Shown here: positions 34,365 through 43,031 of the stretch, in pieces
Position numbering within the stretch: the first letter of the stretch is position 1
Layout: each line of letters opens with the position of its first letter
NCBI RefSeq assembly: GCF_946479715.1
Contig: NZ_CAMLHF010000008.1
Span: forward strand, 1-56,687
Direction of reading: 5' to 3'
Source of the DNA: an uncultured Pedobacter sp.
GTDB taxonomy: Bacteria; Bacteroidota; Bacteroidia; Sphingobacteriales; Sphingobacteriaceae
Length of the DNA stretch: 56,687 bases
Made by a program: the position numbers and the translations under genes
The notes under the pieces: generated by a model
What the model saw: the letters and a program-made list of their open reading frames with translations, nothing else
Told to the model about the DNA's origin: nothing
Databases searched by the model: none

Positions 34365-35207
34365 ATGAAGTTAGAGGTTTCTGCTAGGATAATTTATGAG
34401 GTAATTTCGTCTTCAACATTGATCTTGAATGTGCAGCCGGTTAAATCTGCAGGTCAGTTTCTTGTAGAAGAACATATGGAACTGAATCAGCAACTGAAAA
34501 TGAGAGAGCTGTTTTCTATTTCCGGTGAAAAGAGATTCAAAATCATAGAAATTCCTGATGCAGGGAACTTAATGATTCATTATCGGGCATTAGTAGAAAC
34601 AGAAGTTCGTGCGGTTGACGCAGAACACTTGGATGATATACCCATTGGCAACATGCCGGTTAGCGCTTTGTCGTATTTAAATCCCAGCAGGTACTGTCAA
34701 TCCGACAAGTTATATAAGTTCGCATTTCACAAATTTGGGCACATCGATCATGCTTTTTATAAGGTTATGGCTATCCGTGATTGGATTTATGATAACGTAG
34801 AATACAGTGGGGGCTATACAAATGCCCAAACGTCTTCTTATGATACAATTACAGAGCAAATAGGGGTATGTCGTGATTTTGCGCATTTAGGTATTGCTTT
34901 GTGCAGGGCGTTAACCATCCCGGCAAGATATTACACCGGTTATGCATATCAATTGCAGCCTGCAGATTTTCATGCCTGTTTTGAGGCTTACATTGGTGGT
35001 TATTGGATTATTGTAGATGCAACCAAACTCGTTCCGCTAAATGGATTAGTTAAGATTGCTACCGGAGTTGATGCTACGGATACCGCATTTGCCAGTATAT
35101 TCGGGAATTTGCAGTTTGTAAGTTTGGACGTTACCGCAAATTTAATTGATACTGAGTTTCGTTATATAGATCAGTATACTGCCGAACAAGGATATACTTA
35201 TATTTAA
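34365..35207 (+). CDS. Second transglutaminase-like protein, divergent from the ATP-grasp operon
   Basis: The 280-residue protein has an N-terminal beta domain (about 1-100), then the core with Cys169 (GVCRDFAHLG), His203 (DFHACFEAYI) and Asp218 (IIVDATKL). It differs clearly from the one at 30770 and lacks its glutamine tail. Its position, head to head with the ATP-grasp gene, suggests shared control and a related substrate. It has no signal peptide, so it should act in the cytoplasm. Confidence 0.88.
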   Translation: MKLEVSARIIYEVISSSTLILNVQPVKSAGQFLVEEHMELNQQLKMRELFSISGEKRFKIIEIPDAGNLMIHYRALVETEVRAVDAEHLDDIPIGNMPVSALSYLNPSRYCQSDKLYKFAFHKFGHIDHAFYKVMAIRDWIYDNVEYSGGYTNAQTSSYDTITEQIGVCRDFAHLGIALCRALTIPARYYTGYAYQLQPADFHACFEAYIGGYWIIVDATKLVPLNGLVKIATGVDATDTAFASIFGNLQFVSLDVTANLIDTEFRYIDQYTAEQGYTYI

Positions 35208-35282
35208 TTACGCTTTAATGTGATCCTATTTCAATATGTTAAGAATTACGTAATTTAGAAGATATTGAATAATCCCTTCAAG

Positions 35283-36338
35283 ATGAAAGTAGTTTTGTGC
35301 TTAATTGTAATTAGCATGGCTTTAAACGTGCAATCTCAATCTTACCATTCAGATAAATTGGAAGTAGCAGCTGAATTTGGTCAGTCACAGCCTATCGGTG
35401 TGAGCGTTTCCTCCACCAACAGAGTCTTTGTTTCATTTCCCAAAAGAGAGCCCTACAGGTATGGATTAATTGAGATTGTAAATGGAAAGTATGTTGCTTA
35501 TCCAGATGAGAACTGGAATCGGAAAGAGGGAAAGGAAACAGAAACTTTTTTAAATGTTCAGGACATTTACATCGATACGAAAGACCAACTGTGGGTATTA
35601 GACCCTAAACCTGATCAGCATAAATTTAAATTGGTACAGATAGACCTTAAAACTAATCAGGTGAAAAGAGTCTATCAGTTTGACGACCTGGCAAAAGATA
35701 AATCAGCATTAAATGATGTTAGAGTCGATACAGATAAACAATTGGCTTACCTTTCAGACCCCGGTCAGGCTGCGATTGTGGTATTAGATCTTAAAAGCGG
35801 TAAAACAAGGCTGGCACTTCAAAATAAGCCTCAAACATTAGCCGTTCCCGGATTTAGTTTGTCTTACGGGGGGAAGATAATGGCAGACAAAAATGGCAAT
35901 ATCTTTAAATCCAATGTAAATGGGATTGCAATAACCAAGGACAATAAGTTCTTTTATTTCAGGCCAATCAACAGCATGCACCTTTATCGTGTAGAAACAA
36001 AATATCTTGCAGATGCAAAATTAACAGCCGATGAATTGGCTAAATATGTTCAGGATTTAGGTGAAACGGGAGTTTGCCATGGTATGGAAGCAGATAAAAC
36101 CGGCAACATCTATCTCACTTCTTCAACAGATTATAGTATAAAATATTTTACCCCAAATGGTGAATTGATAACACTGGTGCAGGATAGCAGGTTAATATGG
36201 CCAGATTCTTTAGGAATTGGCAGCGACGGGTATTTATATTTCTCTTGTGCTCAAATGAACCGTTTGCCACAATGGAATGATGGTATGAATAAGACCAGCT
36301 ATCCCTATCGCATTTATCGGGTCAAACTTCCAAAATAA
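35283..36338 (+). CDS. Secreted major-royal-jelly/Yellow-like beta-propeller protein
   Basis: About 351 residues with signal peptide MKVVLCLIVISMALNVQSQS. Propeller-type repeats follow: QPIGVSVSSTNRVFVSFPKR, DIYIDTKDQLWVLDPK, DVRVDTDKQLAYLSDPGQ, then HGMEADKTGNIYLTSSTDYS and LGIGSDGYLYFSC, matching the MRJP/SMP-30-like family. Members bind small aromatic molecules or have lactonase-like activity; the actual function here is unknown. I chose ATG 35283 over the TTG at 35265. It lies upstream of a phosphoesterase that has its own candidate promoter. Confidence 0.85.
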   Translation: MKVVLCLIVISMALNVQSQSYHSDKLEVAAEFGQSQPIGVSVSSTNRVFVSFPKREPYRYGLIEIVNGKYVAYPDENWNRKEGKETETFLNVQDIYIDTKDQLWVLDPKPDQHKFKLVQIDLKTNQVKRVYQFDDLAKDKSALNDVRVDTDKQLAYLSDPGQAAIVVLDLKSGKTRLALQNKPQTLAVPGFSLSYGGKIMADKNGNIFKSNVNGIAITKDNKFFYFRPINSMHLYRVETKYLADAKLTADELAKYVQDLGETGVCHGMEADKTGNIYLTSSTDYSIKYFTPNGELITLVQDSRLIWPDSLGIGSDGYLYFSCAQMNRLPQWNDGMNKTSYPYRIYRVKLPK

Positions 36339-36396
36339 CTTTGGCTATTGTAAACAATAAATTACAAATAATCCTATCCGGTTTTAGTCTGATAAC

Positions 36397-36426
36397 TTTT
36401 CATCAAAATATAATATCATATGTTTG
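36397..36426 (+). promoter_or_regulatory. Candidate promoter of the phosphoesterase-peroxidase unit
   Basis: TTTT (36397-36400, one mismatch to TTTG) and TATGTTTG (36419-36426, exact TAnnTTTG) are 18 bases apart. The start codon is 37 bases further on. Confidence 0.45.
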
Positions 36427-36463
36427 TAACATAACTTTTAATTGAATCTTAAAAAGAAAACGA

Positions 36464-37810
36464 ATGTATTTACAGCGATTTTTTTATCTGTTTCTTATCA
36501 TTTTGATGATCAGCAGTTGCGGGATCAGCAAAAAAGCGAAGCATCAGGAAACCTCATTTGATAATGGCATCAAGCAGATTAAGCACGTGGTGGTTATCTA
36601 TATGGAAAACCATAGTTTTGATAATCTTTACGGAGAATTCAAAGGCGCAAATGGTATTGAAAATGCCAAAAAAGGAAATTTTGTACAGGTTGACAAAGAT
36701 GGAAAACCTTATAAGTACCTTCCTGAGATTCCGAGAAACAACTCCTTCCCAACCAACCTGCCAAATGAACTTTTTAATATAGACCAATACGTTCCATCTG
36801 ACAAGACAACGCCTGATGTTACTCACCGTTTTTTTCACAATCAATTGCAAATTAACGGAGGAAAAATGGATAAGTTCGCGGTATATAATGACTCCAAAGG
36901 ATTAGCGATGGGTTATTATAATACTGAAAAACTACCCCTTTATCCTATGGCTCAAAAATACACACTGTGTGATAATTTTTTTCAGAGTGTTTATGGCGGC
37001 TCTTATTTTAACCACGTTTATATGATTTCTGCGGCTGTGCCAGTTTGGCCGGATGCCCCTAAATCAATGATCGCAAAAGTTGATGCTGATGGTAAAATGA
37101 TAGAGGATGGCATAGTTACTCAAGATGGATATGTTGTGAACCATGTTCTTTCGAGAAACAAGCCTTACCCTCCCAAATCGGATACCTCCAAATTATTGCC
37201 ATCTCAGACGATGCCGACTATTGGCGACAAACTAAGCGAAAAAAATATATCATGGGCATGGTATTCTGAGGGGTGGGACGATGCAGTGGCAGGAAAGAAG
37301 AATAATTTTGCCTATAATCATGAACCATTCTTATATTTTGCCAAATATGAAGAGGGGACAGAGGGCCGAAAACACATGAAAGATCAAAATGATTTCATTA
37401 AAGCAGCGAAAGAAGGTTCGCTTCCCAGCGTTTCTTTTGTGAAACCAGGCGGAGGAAATGATGAACATCCAGGCGGTTCTGCTGTATATTCTTCAGAACA
37501 ACTGGCAGTAAACCTAATCAATGCAGTTTTAGAGGGGCCAAATGCAAAGGATGCACTAGTTATCCTGACCTATGATGAGTTTGGTGGCTTTTTTGATCAT
37601 GTAACGCCTCCGGTTATAGACAGATGGGGTCCGGGTAGCCGTATCCCCGCAATTATTATAGGGCCATTTGCCAAAAAGGGCGTTGTAGATCACACGCAGT
37701 ATGAAACAGTAAGCATTCTTTCTTTTATAGAGCATAGATGGGGAATAGAACCATTGGCCGAAAGGGATAAAAATGCGAACCCGTTCAGAAATGCGTTGGT
37801 ATTTAAATAA
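36464..37810 (+). CDS. Phosphoesterase-family lipoprotein (phospholipase C/acid phosphatase type)
   Basis: The 448-residue protein carries a lipoprotein signal with Cys19 (LIILMISSCG). The catalytic module opens with HVVVIYMENHSFDN, where Glu48-Asn49 are the expected metal ligands, and continues with DNFFQSVYGGSYFNHVYMIS, FVKPGGGNDEHPGGS and LVILTYDEFGGFFDHVTPP, all typical of the phosphoesterase (PF04185) family. It removes phosphate or cleaves phospholipid head groups outside the cytoplasm; which one is not readable. The peroxidase gene starts 33 bases after it with an unusually strong ribosome-binding site. Confidence 0.92.
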   Translation: MYLQRFFYLFLIILMISSCGISKKAKHQETSFDNGIKQIKHVVVIYMENHSFDNLYGEFKGANGIENAKKGNFVQVDKDGKPYKYLPEIPRNNSFPTNLPNELFNIDQYVPSDKTTPDVTHRFFHNQLQINGGKMDKFAVYNDSKGLAMGYYNTEKLPLYPMAQKYTLCDNFFQSVYGGSYFNHVYMISAAVPVWPDAPKSMIAKVDADGKMIEDGIVTQDGYVVNHVLSRNKPYPPKSDTSKLLPSQTMPTIGDKLSEKNISWAWYSEGWDDAVAGKKNNFAYNHEPFLYFAKYEEGTEGRKHMKDQNDFIKAAKEGSLPSVSFVKPGGGNDEHPGGSAVYSSEQLAVNLINAVLEGPNAKDALVILTYDEFGGFFDHVTPPVIDRWGPGSRIPAIIIGPFAKKGVVDHTQYETVSILSFIEHRWGIEPLAERDKNANPFRNALVFK

Positions 37811-37843
37811 GTTACTGTTAACCAGGAGGGGGAGGGATATGTT

Positions 37844-39685
37844 ATGTATAAGAAGATTGGAATAGTAGCAATTCTGTTTACAGGGCTATTTATTGTAAGC
37901 TTTACCTCTGTTAATTCTAATAAAACAGAACAAATACCAGCCAGCGCGCGTGAACGAAAAATTCAAAAAGAAGTTTTAAGTCAGATCATATCCTTCAAGG
38001 AGTATGTAAAAGATACCTTATTTTTTGAGGTCAGTAAAGAAAAGGTTGACGCATACCGTGTTCAGCAGACCTTTTTAAAATCAAGATTACTGTTCAAAAA
38101 GTTTGAATGGGCGGCAGAGTATTTTACTGCCGACCTAACTAAGAGATTAAATGGCCCCCCAGTACAAGAGATCGAAAATGCGGATTTACTAGATCCTTCT
38201 TTGGCCCGTGCTGTTGATCCAATGGGGCTCCAGGTGATAGAACAGTTTATCTATCCGAAGTACGATTCAGCAGGCAAAGAAGAGTTGATCAGCGAGGTCA
38301 AACATTTAATAACAAATACGGATTATCTGATTTCTTATTTCAATGATCATCAGTTTGCGGATTGGCGAATATTGGATGCAGCCAAGTTAGAAGTATTTAG
38401 GATAATCGCTTTGGGAATTACCGGATTTGACAATTCTCTTTCTTTGAACAGTATGAAAGAATCGTCCGAATCCTTAAAAAGCCTGCGCACTATCCTTTCT
38501 CTCTATATCAGCAAAAAAGACCAAACTACTTTACTACAGAATCTGAATGCCTCAATAGAATATCTTAATCATAATTCTGATTTTGATTCCTTCGACAGAG
38601 CAACATTTATTACAAGCTTCGGAAATGAGGTCAGCGCCGGGATAGCGCAGCTGGAGCAGAATTTGCCTGGCGATAAAATTAAATATAACCGAATGCTTAG
38701 GCAGGAGGTGAACACATTATTTGATTCGGATGCATTTAATGTAGATGCATTTTCTCCGGGCCCTGAATACCATATAACAGATGCTAAAGTAGGGTTAGGA
38801 AAAAAACTTTTTTATGATCCTTTGTTGTCCGGTACGGGCACAAGAAGCTGTGCTTCATGTCACAACCCTGATTTGGCATTTACCGATGGATTGGCTAAGC
38901 ATACAGATGTTCATGTTCCTTCAAAACTGCTGAAAAGAAATGTACCTACGTTACTCAACGCAGCTTTACAATCAAATTATTTTTATGATATGAGAGCGTT
39001 AACGTTGGAGGATCAGGTGCGTGATGTAATCAGCAGTAAACAGGAGATGGATGGCTCAATGGATGCGATCATAAAATATGTTTCTGCAGATAAATCATAT
39101 CAGTTGTTATTTTCAACGGCTTTTTTTGCAAAGACCGGAAAAGGAATCAGTTCAGATCAAGTGACAAATGCCCTTGCTTGCTATATTCGGAGCTTAACAA
39201 AACTCAATAGCCGGTTTGATGAATATATGCGTGGTAATAGAGATGCCTTGTCAAAGTCAGAATTGATAGGCTTTAATTTATTTATGGGAAAAGCGAAATG
39301 TGCCACCTGTCATTTCGTTCCTTTATTTAATGGAGCTACTCCTCCAAAGTACGTAGAAAGCGAAACGGAAGTGCTGGGCGTTCCAGTTTCTGTGGCAGAT
39401 TCCACACTGGACTCGGATCTGGGTTATTATAGCGTGATAGGTGTTGATTCCTATAAAAATGCTTTTAAGGTTCCAACTATTCGGAATATCAATAAAACTG
39501 CGCCTTATATGCATAATGGAGCATATAAGACTTTAGATCAGGTAATGGAATTTTATAACAATGGGGGAGGTGTCGGCTTAGGAATAAATCTCTCAAATCA
39601 AACGCTTTCCGAAGAAAACCTTCACCTCACTGAAAAAGAAAAAGAAGATATCATTGCCTTTATGGAGAGCCTGGAAAGTAAGTAG
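37844..39685 (+). CDS. Di-haem cytochrome c peroxidase (MauG/CcpA family) with extra N-terminal domain
   Basis: The 613-residue periplasmic protein has two haem-binding motifs, CASCH at residues 336-340 and CATCH at 486-490, and family blocks LGKKLFYDPLLSGTGTRSC, LLKRNVPTLLNAALQSNYF, FKVPTIRNINKTAPYMHNGA. Residues about 30-290 form an extra, mostly helical domain that standard peroxidases (about 330 residues) lack. It reduces peroxide or oxidises a partner through its two haems. The start ATG 37844 is preceded by an AGGAGGGGGAGGG-type Shine-Dalgarno run, rare in this window. The pairing with a phosphoesterase lipoprotein is seen, its meaning unknown. Confidence 0.92.
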   Translation: MYKKIGIVAILFTGLFIVSFTSVNSNKTEQIPASARERKIQKEVLSQIISFKEYVKDTLFFEVSKEKVDAYRVQQTFLKSRLLFKKFEWAAEYFTADLTKRLNGPPVQEIENADLLDPSLARAVDPMGLQVIEQFIYPKYDSAGKEELISEVKHLITNTDYLISYFNDHQFADWRILDAAKLEVFRIIALGITGFDNSLSLNSMKESSESLKSLRTILSLYISKKDQTTLLQNLNASIEYLNHNSDFDSFDRATFITSFGNEVSAGIAQLEQNLPGDKIKYNRMLRQEVNTLFDSDAFNVDAFSPGPEYHITDAKVGLGKKLFYDPLLSGTGTRSCASCHNPDLAFTDGLAKHTDVHVPSKLLKRNVPTLLNAALQSNYFYDMRALTLEDQVRDVISSKQEMDGSMDAIIKYVSADKSYQLLFSTAFFAKTGKGISSDQVTNALACYIRSLTKLNSRFDEYMRGNRDALSKSELIGFNLFMGKAKCATCHFVPLFNGATPPKYVESETEVLGVPVSVADSTLDSDLGYYSVIGVDSYKNAFKVPTIRNINKTAPYMHNGAYKTLDQVMEFYNNGGGVGLGINLSNQTLSEENLHLTEKEKEDIIAFMESLESK

Positions 39686-39722
39686 TTTTAAACGTGATGC
39701 TCCTTTTGGGAGAAAAGATTCA

Positions 39723-39753
39723 TGCAAAAAAAACATTACTAATAGTCAAATTA
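39723..39753. promoter_or_regulatory. Shared 31-bp regulatory element, copy 1
   Basis: TGCAAAAAAAACATT (39723-39737), eight variable bases, then TCAAATTA (39746-39753). It matches copy 2 (47175-47205, before susC) at 26 of 31 positions with identical spacing. It lies 57 bases before the catabolic operon's first start. A binding site for the AraC protein at 46219 is the likely explanation. Confidence 0.65.
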
Positions 39754-39776
39754 TGGGTGGTATTAAGCCACCTATA
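39752..39776 (+). other. Hairpin in the leader of the catabolic operon
   Basis: TATGGGTGG (39752-39760) pairs with CCACCTATA (39768-39776), with one G-T wobble, around TATTAAG. It directly follows regulatory element copy 1 and precedes the start codon by 34 bases. It could be a leader-RNA structure or an inverted protein-binding site. No T run follows. Confidence 0.4.
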
Positions 39777-39810
39777 GTTTAATCTTTACGCTAAACTAGT
39801 AAAATAGACT

Positions 39811-42138
39811 ATGGGAATGAAGAATTTAACGGTGGCATTGATTTGTTTTCTTTGTTTAAGCAGTGGAATTGTTTCATTAGCACAAGAACCAGTTCAATCC
39901 CTTAATGAATTATTAAGAGATATAAACGGTTCGTTAAGATTGTCGGTAAAGGAATTTAATGGAACAGACTTACTATCCGAACAGCCATTTAACAAAGAGT
40001 TATTGCAGACAAAAACAGGTAATTGGAGTATGCAATTTAAAGCAAGTCCGGTTTCGAAGCATCCCGAAGTTATGGATGTTTCTATGTCATTTCGCTTAAA
40101 CAGTGGTATTGCTAAGTCATCAGCAGTTTCAGTTTCCTTTGATTTTAGTAAATGGGATCCAGAAAACTATGTGTTAGTGCCTGCTTCTGTTTACAATGGA
40201 AACCGCTACAGAGCAATTGGAAACAGTTATAGTCCACAATATCCAAAGGATATGTATTATAACCCTTCCGTGCCACTTAGTATTTCTAACAATCCCCGGC
40301 TTTCTATTGAATCAAATAAAGCCTCACTTGTAGAGTTGACAACAGGAAATGTGGCTACGCCCGCGCTGTGTTTTTTCTCAAAAAAGGAACAAAAAGGATT
40401 TATTGTACTTACTGAACAAATGACCAGATTGGGTAGTAGTGGATTAACTATTACGGAAAATGAAGCAAAAGACAGCTGTTCTTTCAGTATTTCTGTACCT
40501 ACAGTTCGTAAAATGGCAACTGGGTTTGGTGATTTTCATATAAGTGGTGACAAAGCACCCGATTGGAATTCTGGTGATGAGGTAACGTTAAACTTTAAAG
40601 TATACGTTTTTAGCGCCTCAAATATTCCTGACCTTTTAAAGAAGTTTATGCAGGTACGCAAAGCGCTTTCAGGTTTAAACCACCCTCGTAACATAATACC
40701 TATGAGTAAATTGTTTGAAGTAGCTACAAATATATGTAGAGGGAACTTTGTTGATGTTCCTGCAGGATCATTTTATAGACCTGAAAACAATAAGAATTTT
40801 CAGCTTGGATGGGTTAGTGGAATGATGAATACCTACCCAATGTTGGCCCTTAATGATAAAAAGGAGAGAGATAGGGTTATTGCCGAATTGGATTTTGTAG
40901 TAAATAAATTGCAAGGAAAAAGCGGATATTTTTATGGAGGAATTACAGCTGTCGGCGAAATTATCCCTGAAAAGATGTCTCCTGATTTTAAACCAATTCA
41001 GGCAATGGTAAGGAAAAATGCTGATGCGTTGCTTTGGCTCATAAAACATATGCAACTGTTAAAAGCTCAGGGCTATGGCAAAAGTGTTAAACCGGAGTGG
41101 GAAAATGCAGCTAAAAAGCTCGCTGCTGCTTTTGTAAAGACTTGGAATAAAGATGGAGAATTTGGTCAGTACATTGTTCCTGAAACGGGCGAAATTGCTG
41201 TATATAATTCAACAGCTGGTGCTATTGTTCCGGCAGGCTTAGCAATGGCATCCGATTATTTTCACAATAAGGAATGGATGAAGGTGGCTCAGGATGCAGC
41301 TAAATTTTATTATCATCGTGATGTTGAAAAGCAAGGTTTAACAGGAGGTCATTGTGGAGATATATCTCAAGATGCCGATTCTGAATCCGCATTTGGGTTC
41401 TTAGAATCGCTAATGGCTTTATATTATTACACAGGACAAAAAGAATGGTTAAATAGGGCAGAAGTTCAAGCTGCATTGGGTGCTACATGGACGTTTTCTT
41501 ATGATCCTGTTTTTCCTCCAAATAGTGAAATAGGAAAGCTTAAGAGCAATATGGCAGGCGCTATTTGGGCCAGTATTCAAAATAAGCATGCTGCTCCCGG
41601 CATTTGTACGGCTTCGGGAGATTATATCTTTAAGTTATTTAGGGCTACAGGTAATCCGCTCTATGCAGATTTGATAAGGGATATTCAGCATGCACATGCC
41701 GAAGCAGTAAATATGCCGGGCCACTTAACAACCAATAACCTGGTAGGTTCTTCAATGGAAAGAATTCAGCTAAGTGATGCCGAAGGGAAAGGAAGTATTG
41801 GTAATTTTATAAACACGCGTAACTCGTGGACAGAAACAAATGGGGTACTGATGGCTTTGGAAATCCCTGGCATTTATGTTAATATGGATCATAAAAAATT
41901 ATACGTTTTTGATCATGTTAAAGCTCAGGTATTGTCAATTGATAAATCAGGAATTACCATTCAACTCAAAAATGAAACGGAATACGATGCAAATGTTTCG
42001 GTAATGGCCGAAACTGAAAAACAGGCCATAAAACCCTTAAGTTATACGGCATTTTTAAGATGGCCTAAAGTTAAGGTTAAAACTGGCGAGACTATAAAGA
42101 TTAAAGTTAACCCTGCTAATGGCATAACAATGCTTTAA
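39811..42138 (+). CDS. Unassigned secreted protein, probable (alpha/alpha)-toroid glycan-active enzyme
   Basis: The 775-residue protein has a signal peptide (MGMKNLTVALICFLCLSSGI through SLAQ). An N-terminal beta-sandwich-like region (about 30-290) is followed by an all-helical region (about 300-690) with repeated helical patterns: VRKNADALLWLIKHMQLLKA, LAMASDYFHNKEWMKVAQDA, SAFGFLESLMALYYYTGQKE and GDYIFKLFRATGNPLYADLI. A short beta domain ends the chain. This is the general plan of several glycoside hydrolases and lyases; GGHCGDISQDADSESAFGF is a candidate active-site stretch. I cannot name a family. It is first in the deoxysugar catabolic operon, 2 bases before the reductase gene, so action on the PUL glycan is expected. 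Confidence 0.8.
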   Translation: MGMKNLTVALICFLCLSSGIVSLAQEPVQSLNELLRDINGSLRLSVKEFNGTDLLSEQPFNKELLQTKTGNWSMQFKASPVSKHPEVMDVSMSFRLNSGIAKSSAVSVSFDFSKWDPENYVLVPASVYNGNRYRAIGNSYSPQYPKDMYYNPSVPLSISNNPRLSIESNKASLVELTTGNVATPALCFFSKKEQKGFIVLTEQMTRLGSSGLTITENEAKDSCSFSISVPTVRKMATGFGDFHISGDKAPDWNSGDEVTLNFKVYVFSASNIPDLLKKFMQVRKALSGLNHPRNIIPMSKLFEVATNICRGNFVDVPAGSFYRPENNKNFQLGWVSGMMNTYPMLALNDKKERDRVIAELDFVVNKLQGKSGYFYGGITAVGEIIPEKMSPDFKPIQAMVRKNADALLWLIKHMQLLKAQGYGKSVKPEWENAAKKLAAAFVKTWNKDGEFGQYIVPETGEIAVYNSTAGAIVPAGLAMASDYFHNKEWMKVAQDAAKFYYHRDVEKQGLTGGHCGDISQDADSESAFGFLESLMALYYYTGQKEWLNRAEVQAALGATWTFSYDPVFPPNSEIGKLKSNMAGAIWASIQNKHAAPGICTASGDYIFKLFRATGNPLYADLIRDIQHAHAEAVNMPGHLTTNNLVGSSMERIQLSDAEGKGSIGNFINTRNSWTETNGVLMALEIPGIYVNMDHKKLYVFDHVKAQVLSIDKSGITIQLKNETEYDANVSVMAETEKQAIKPLSYTAFLRWPKVKVKTGETIKIKVNPANGITML

Positions 42139-42140
42139 TT

Positions 42141-43031
42141 ATGATAAAGGAGATAAATAAATTGGTGCTGGGCACTGCCGGACTTGGCGGGATTTGGAGG
42201 GAGATTGATGCTCAGGAATCAATATTGACAATTCTGGATGCCCTTAAATACCGAATAGTGGCTATAGACACTGCTCCTGCCTATGGGGATGCGGAAGAGC
42301 TTGTAGGAAAAGCTTTAAATCAATGGACTGGTAAAAGACCGTTGATTAGTACAAAAGTGGGTCGCTTAAAAGGTTATAAGGTTGATGAAGCACACTATGA
42401 TTACACCGCTGATGGGATGAAAAGGAGTGTAGAAAACAGCTTAAAATCACTAAACGTTCCGATTATAGACATATTATTTCTACATGACCCTGCTGCAATT
42501 CCTCCATCGGATGTAGAACAGGTATTGAAGCAGATGGAATTCTTTATGCATCAAGGCTATGCAAAAAGAATTGGTCTGGGTGGTAACGCACCCGAATGGT
42601 TTGAACCCTATTTTAAATCTAACCAATTCGATGTGATTATGGAATATAACAGGCTTAATGCTTGTTGTATTGATGCTTTGGACATTACTATCCCTTTTTG
42701 TAGAGAGAATAGCAGAAAATATTACACGGCCAGTCCTTTAAACATGGGATTGCTGGGGTGTAATTTTTCTGAATTCACAACCTCTCCTCCCAACTGGCTC
42801 GAGATAAAAAATATTGAGCAGGCGAAAAGAGTTAATTCAATAGCAGATAAATATAACATTTCGTTACAGGAGCTTGCACACCGATTTCTTTTAAACATTC
42901 CAGCTCAATTTAAAATTGTAATTGGCGCTGCAGACAGAACGCAATTAAGGGATACCCTTGATGCAATGAAATTGGGTGAATTGCCTACGGTAATTTATAA
43001 TGAGATACTACTAACGCTTAATCGACAATAG
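42141..43031 (+). CDS. Aldo/keto reductase, sugar dehydrogenase type
   Basis: The 296-residue barrel has the catalytic tetrad Asp43 (VAIDTAPAYGD), Tyr48, Lys72 (LISTKVGR) and His116 (ILFLHDP). The length and the opening LVLGTAGLGG resemble D-threo-aldose 1-dehydrogenase (L-fucose dehydrogenase), which oxidises L-fucose, and related sugars, to the lactone with NAD(P). It lies 2 bases after the 775-residue protein and directly against the dehydratase gene, so the oxidation would be the first cytoplasmic step. Confidence 0.88.
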   Translation: MIKEINKLVLGTAGLGGIWREIDAQESILTILDALKYRIVAIDTAPAYGDAEELVGKALNQWTGKRPLISTKVGRLKGYKVDEAHYDYTADGMKRSVENSLKSLNVPIIDILFLHDPAAIPPSDVEQVLKQMEFFMHQGYAKRIGLGGNAPEWFEPYFKSNQFDVIMEYNRLNACCIDALDITIPFCRENSRKYYTASPLNMGLLGCNFSEFTTSPPNWLEIKNIEQAKRVNSIADKYNISLQELAHRFLLNIPAQFKIVIGAADRTQLRDTLDAMKLGELPTVIYNEILLTLNRQ

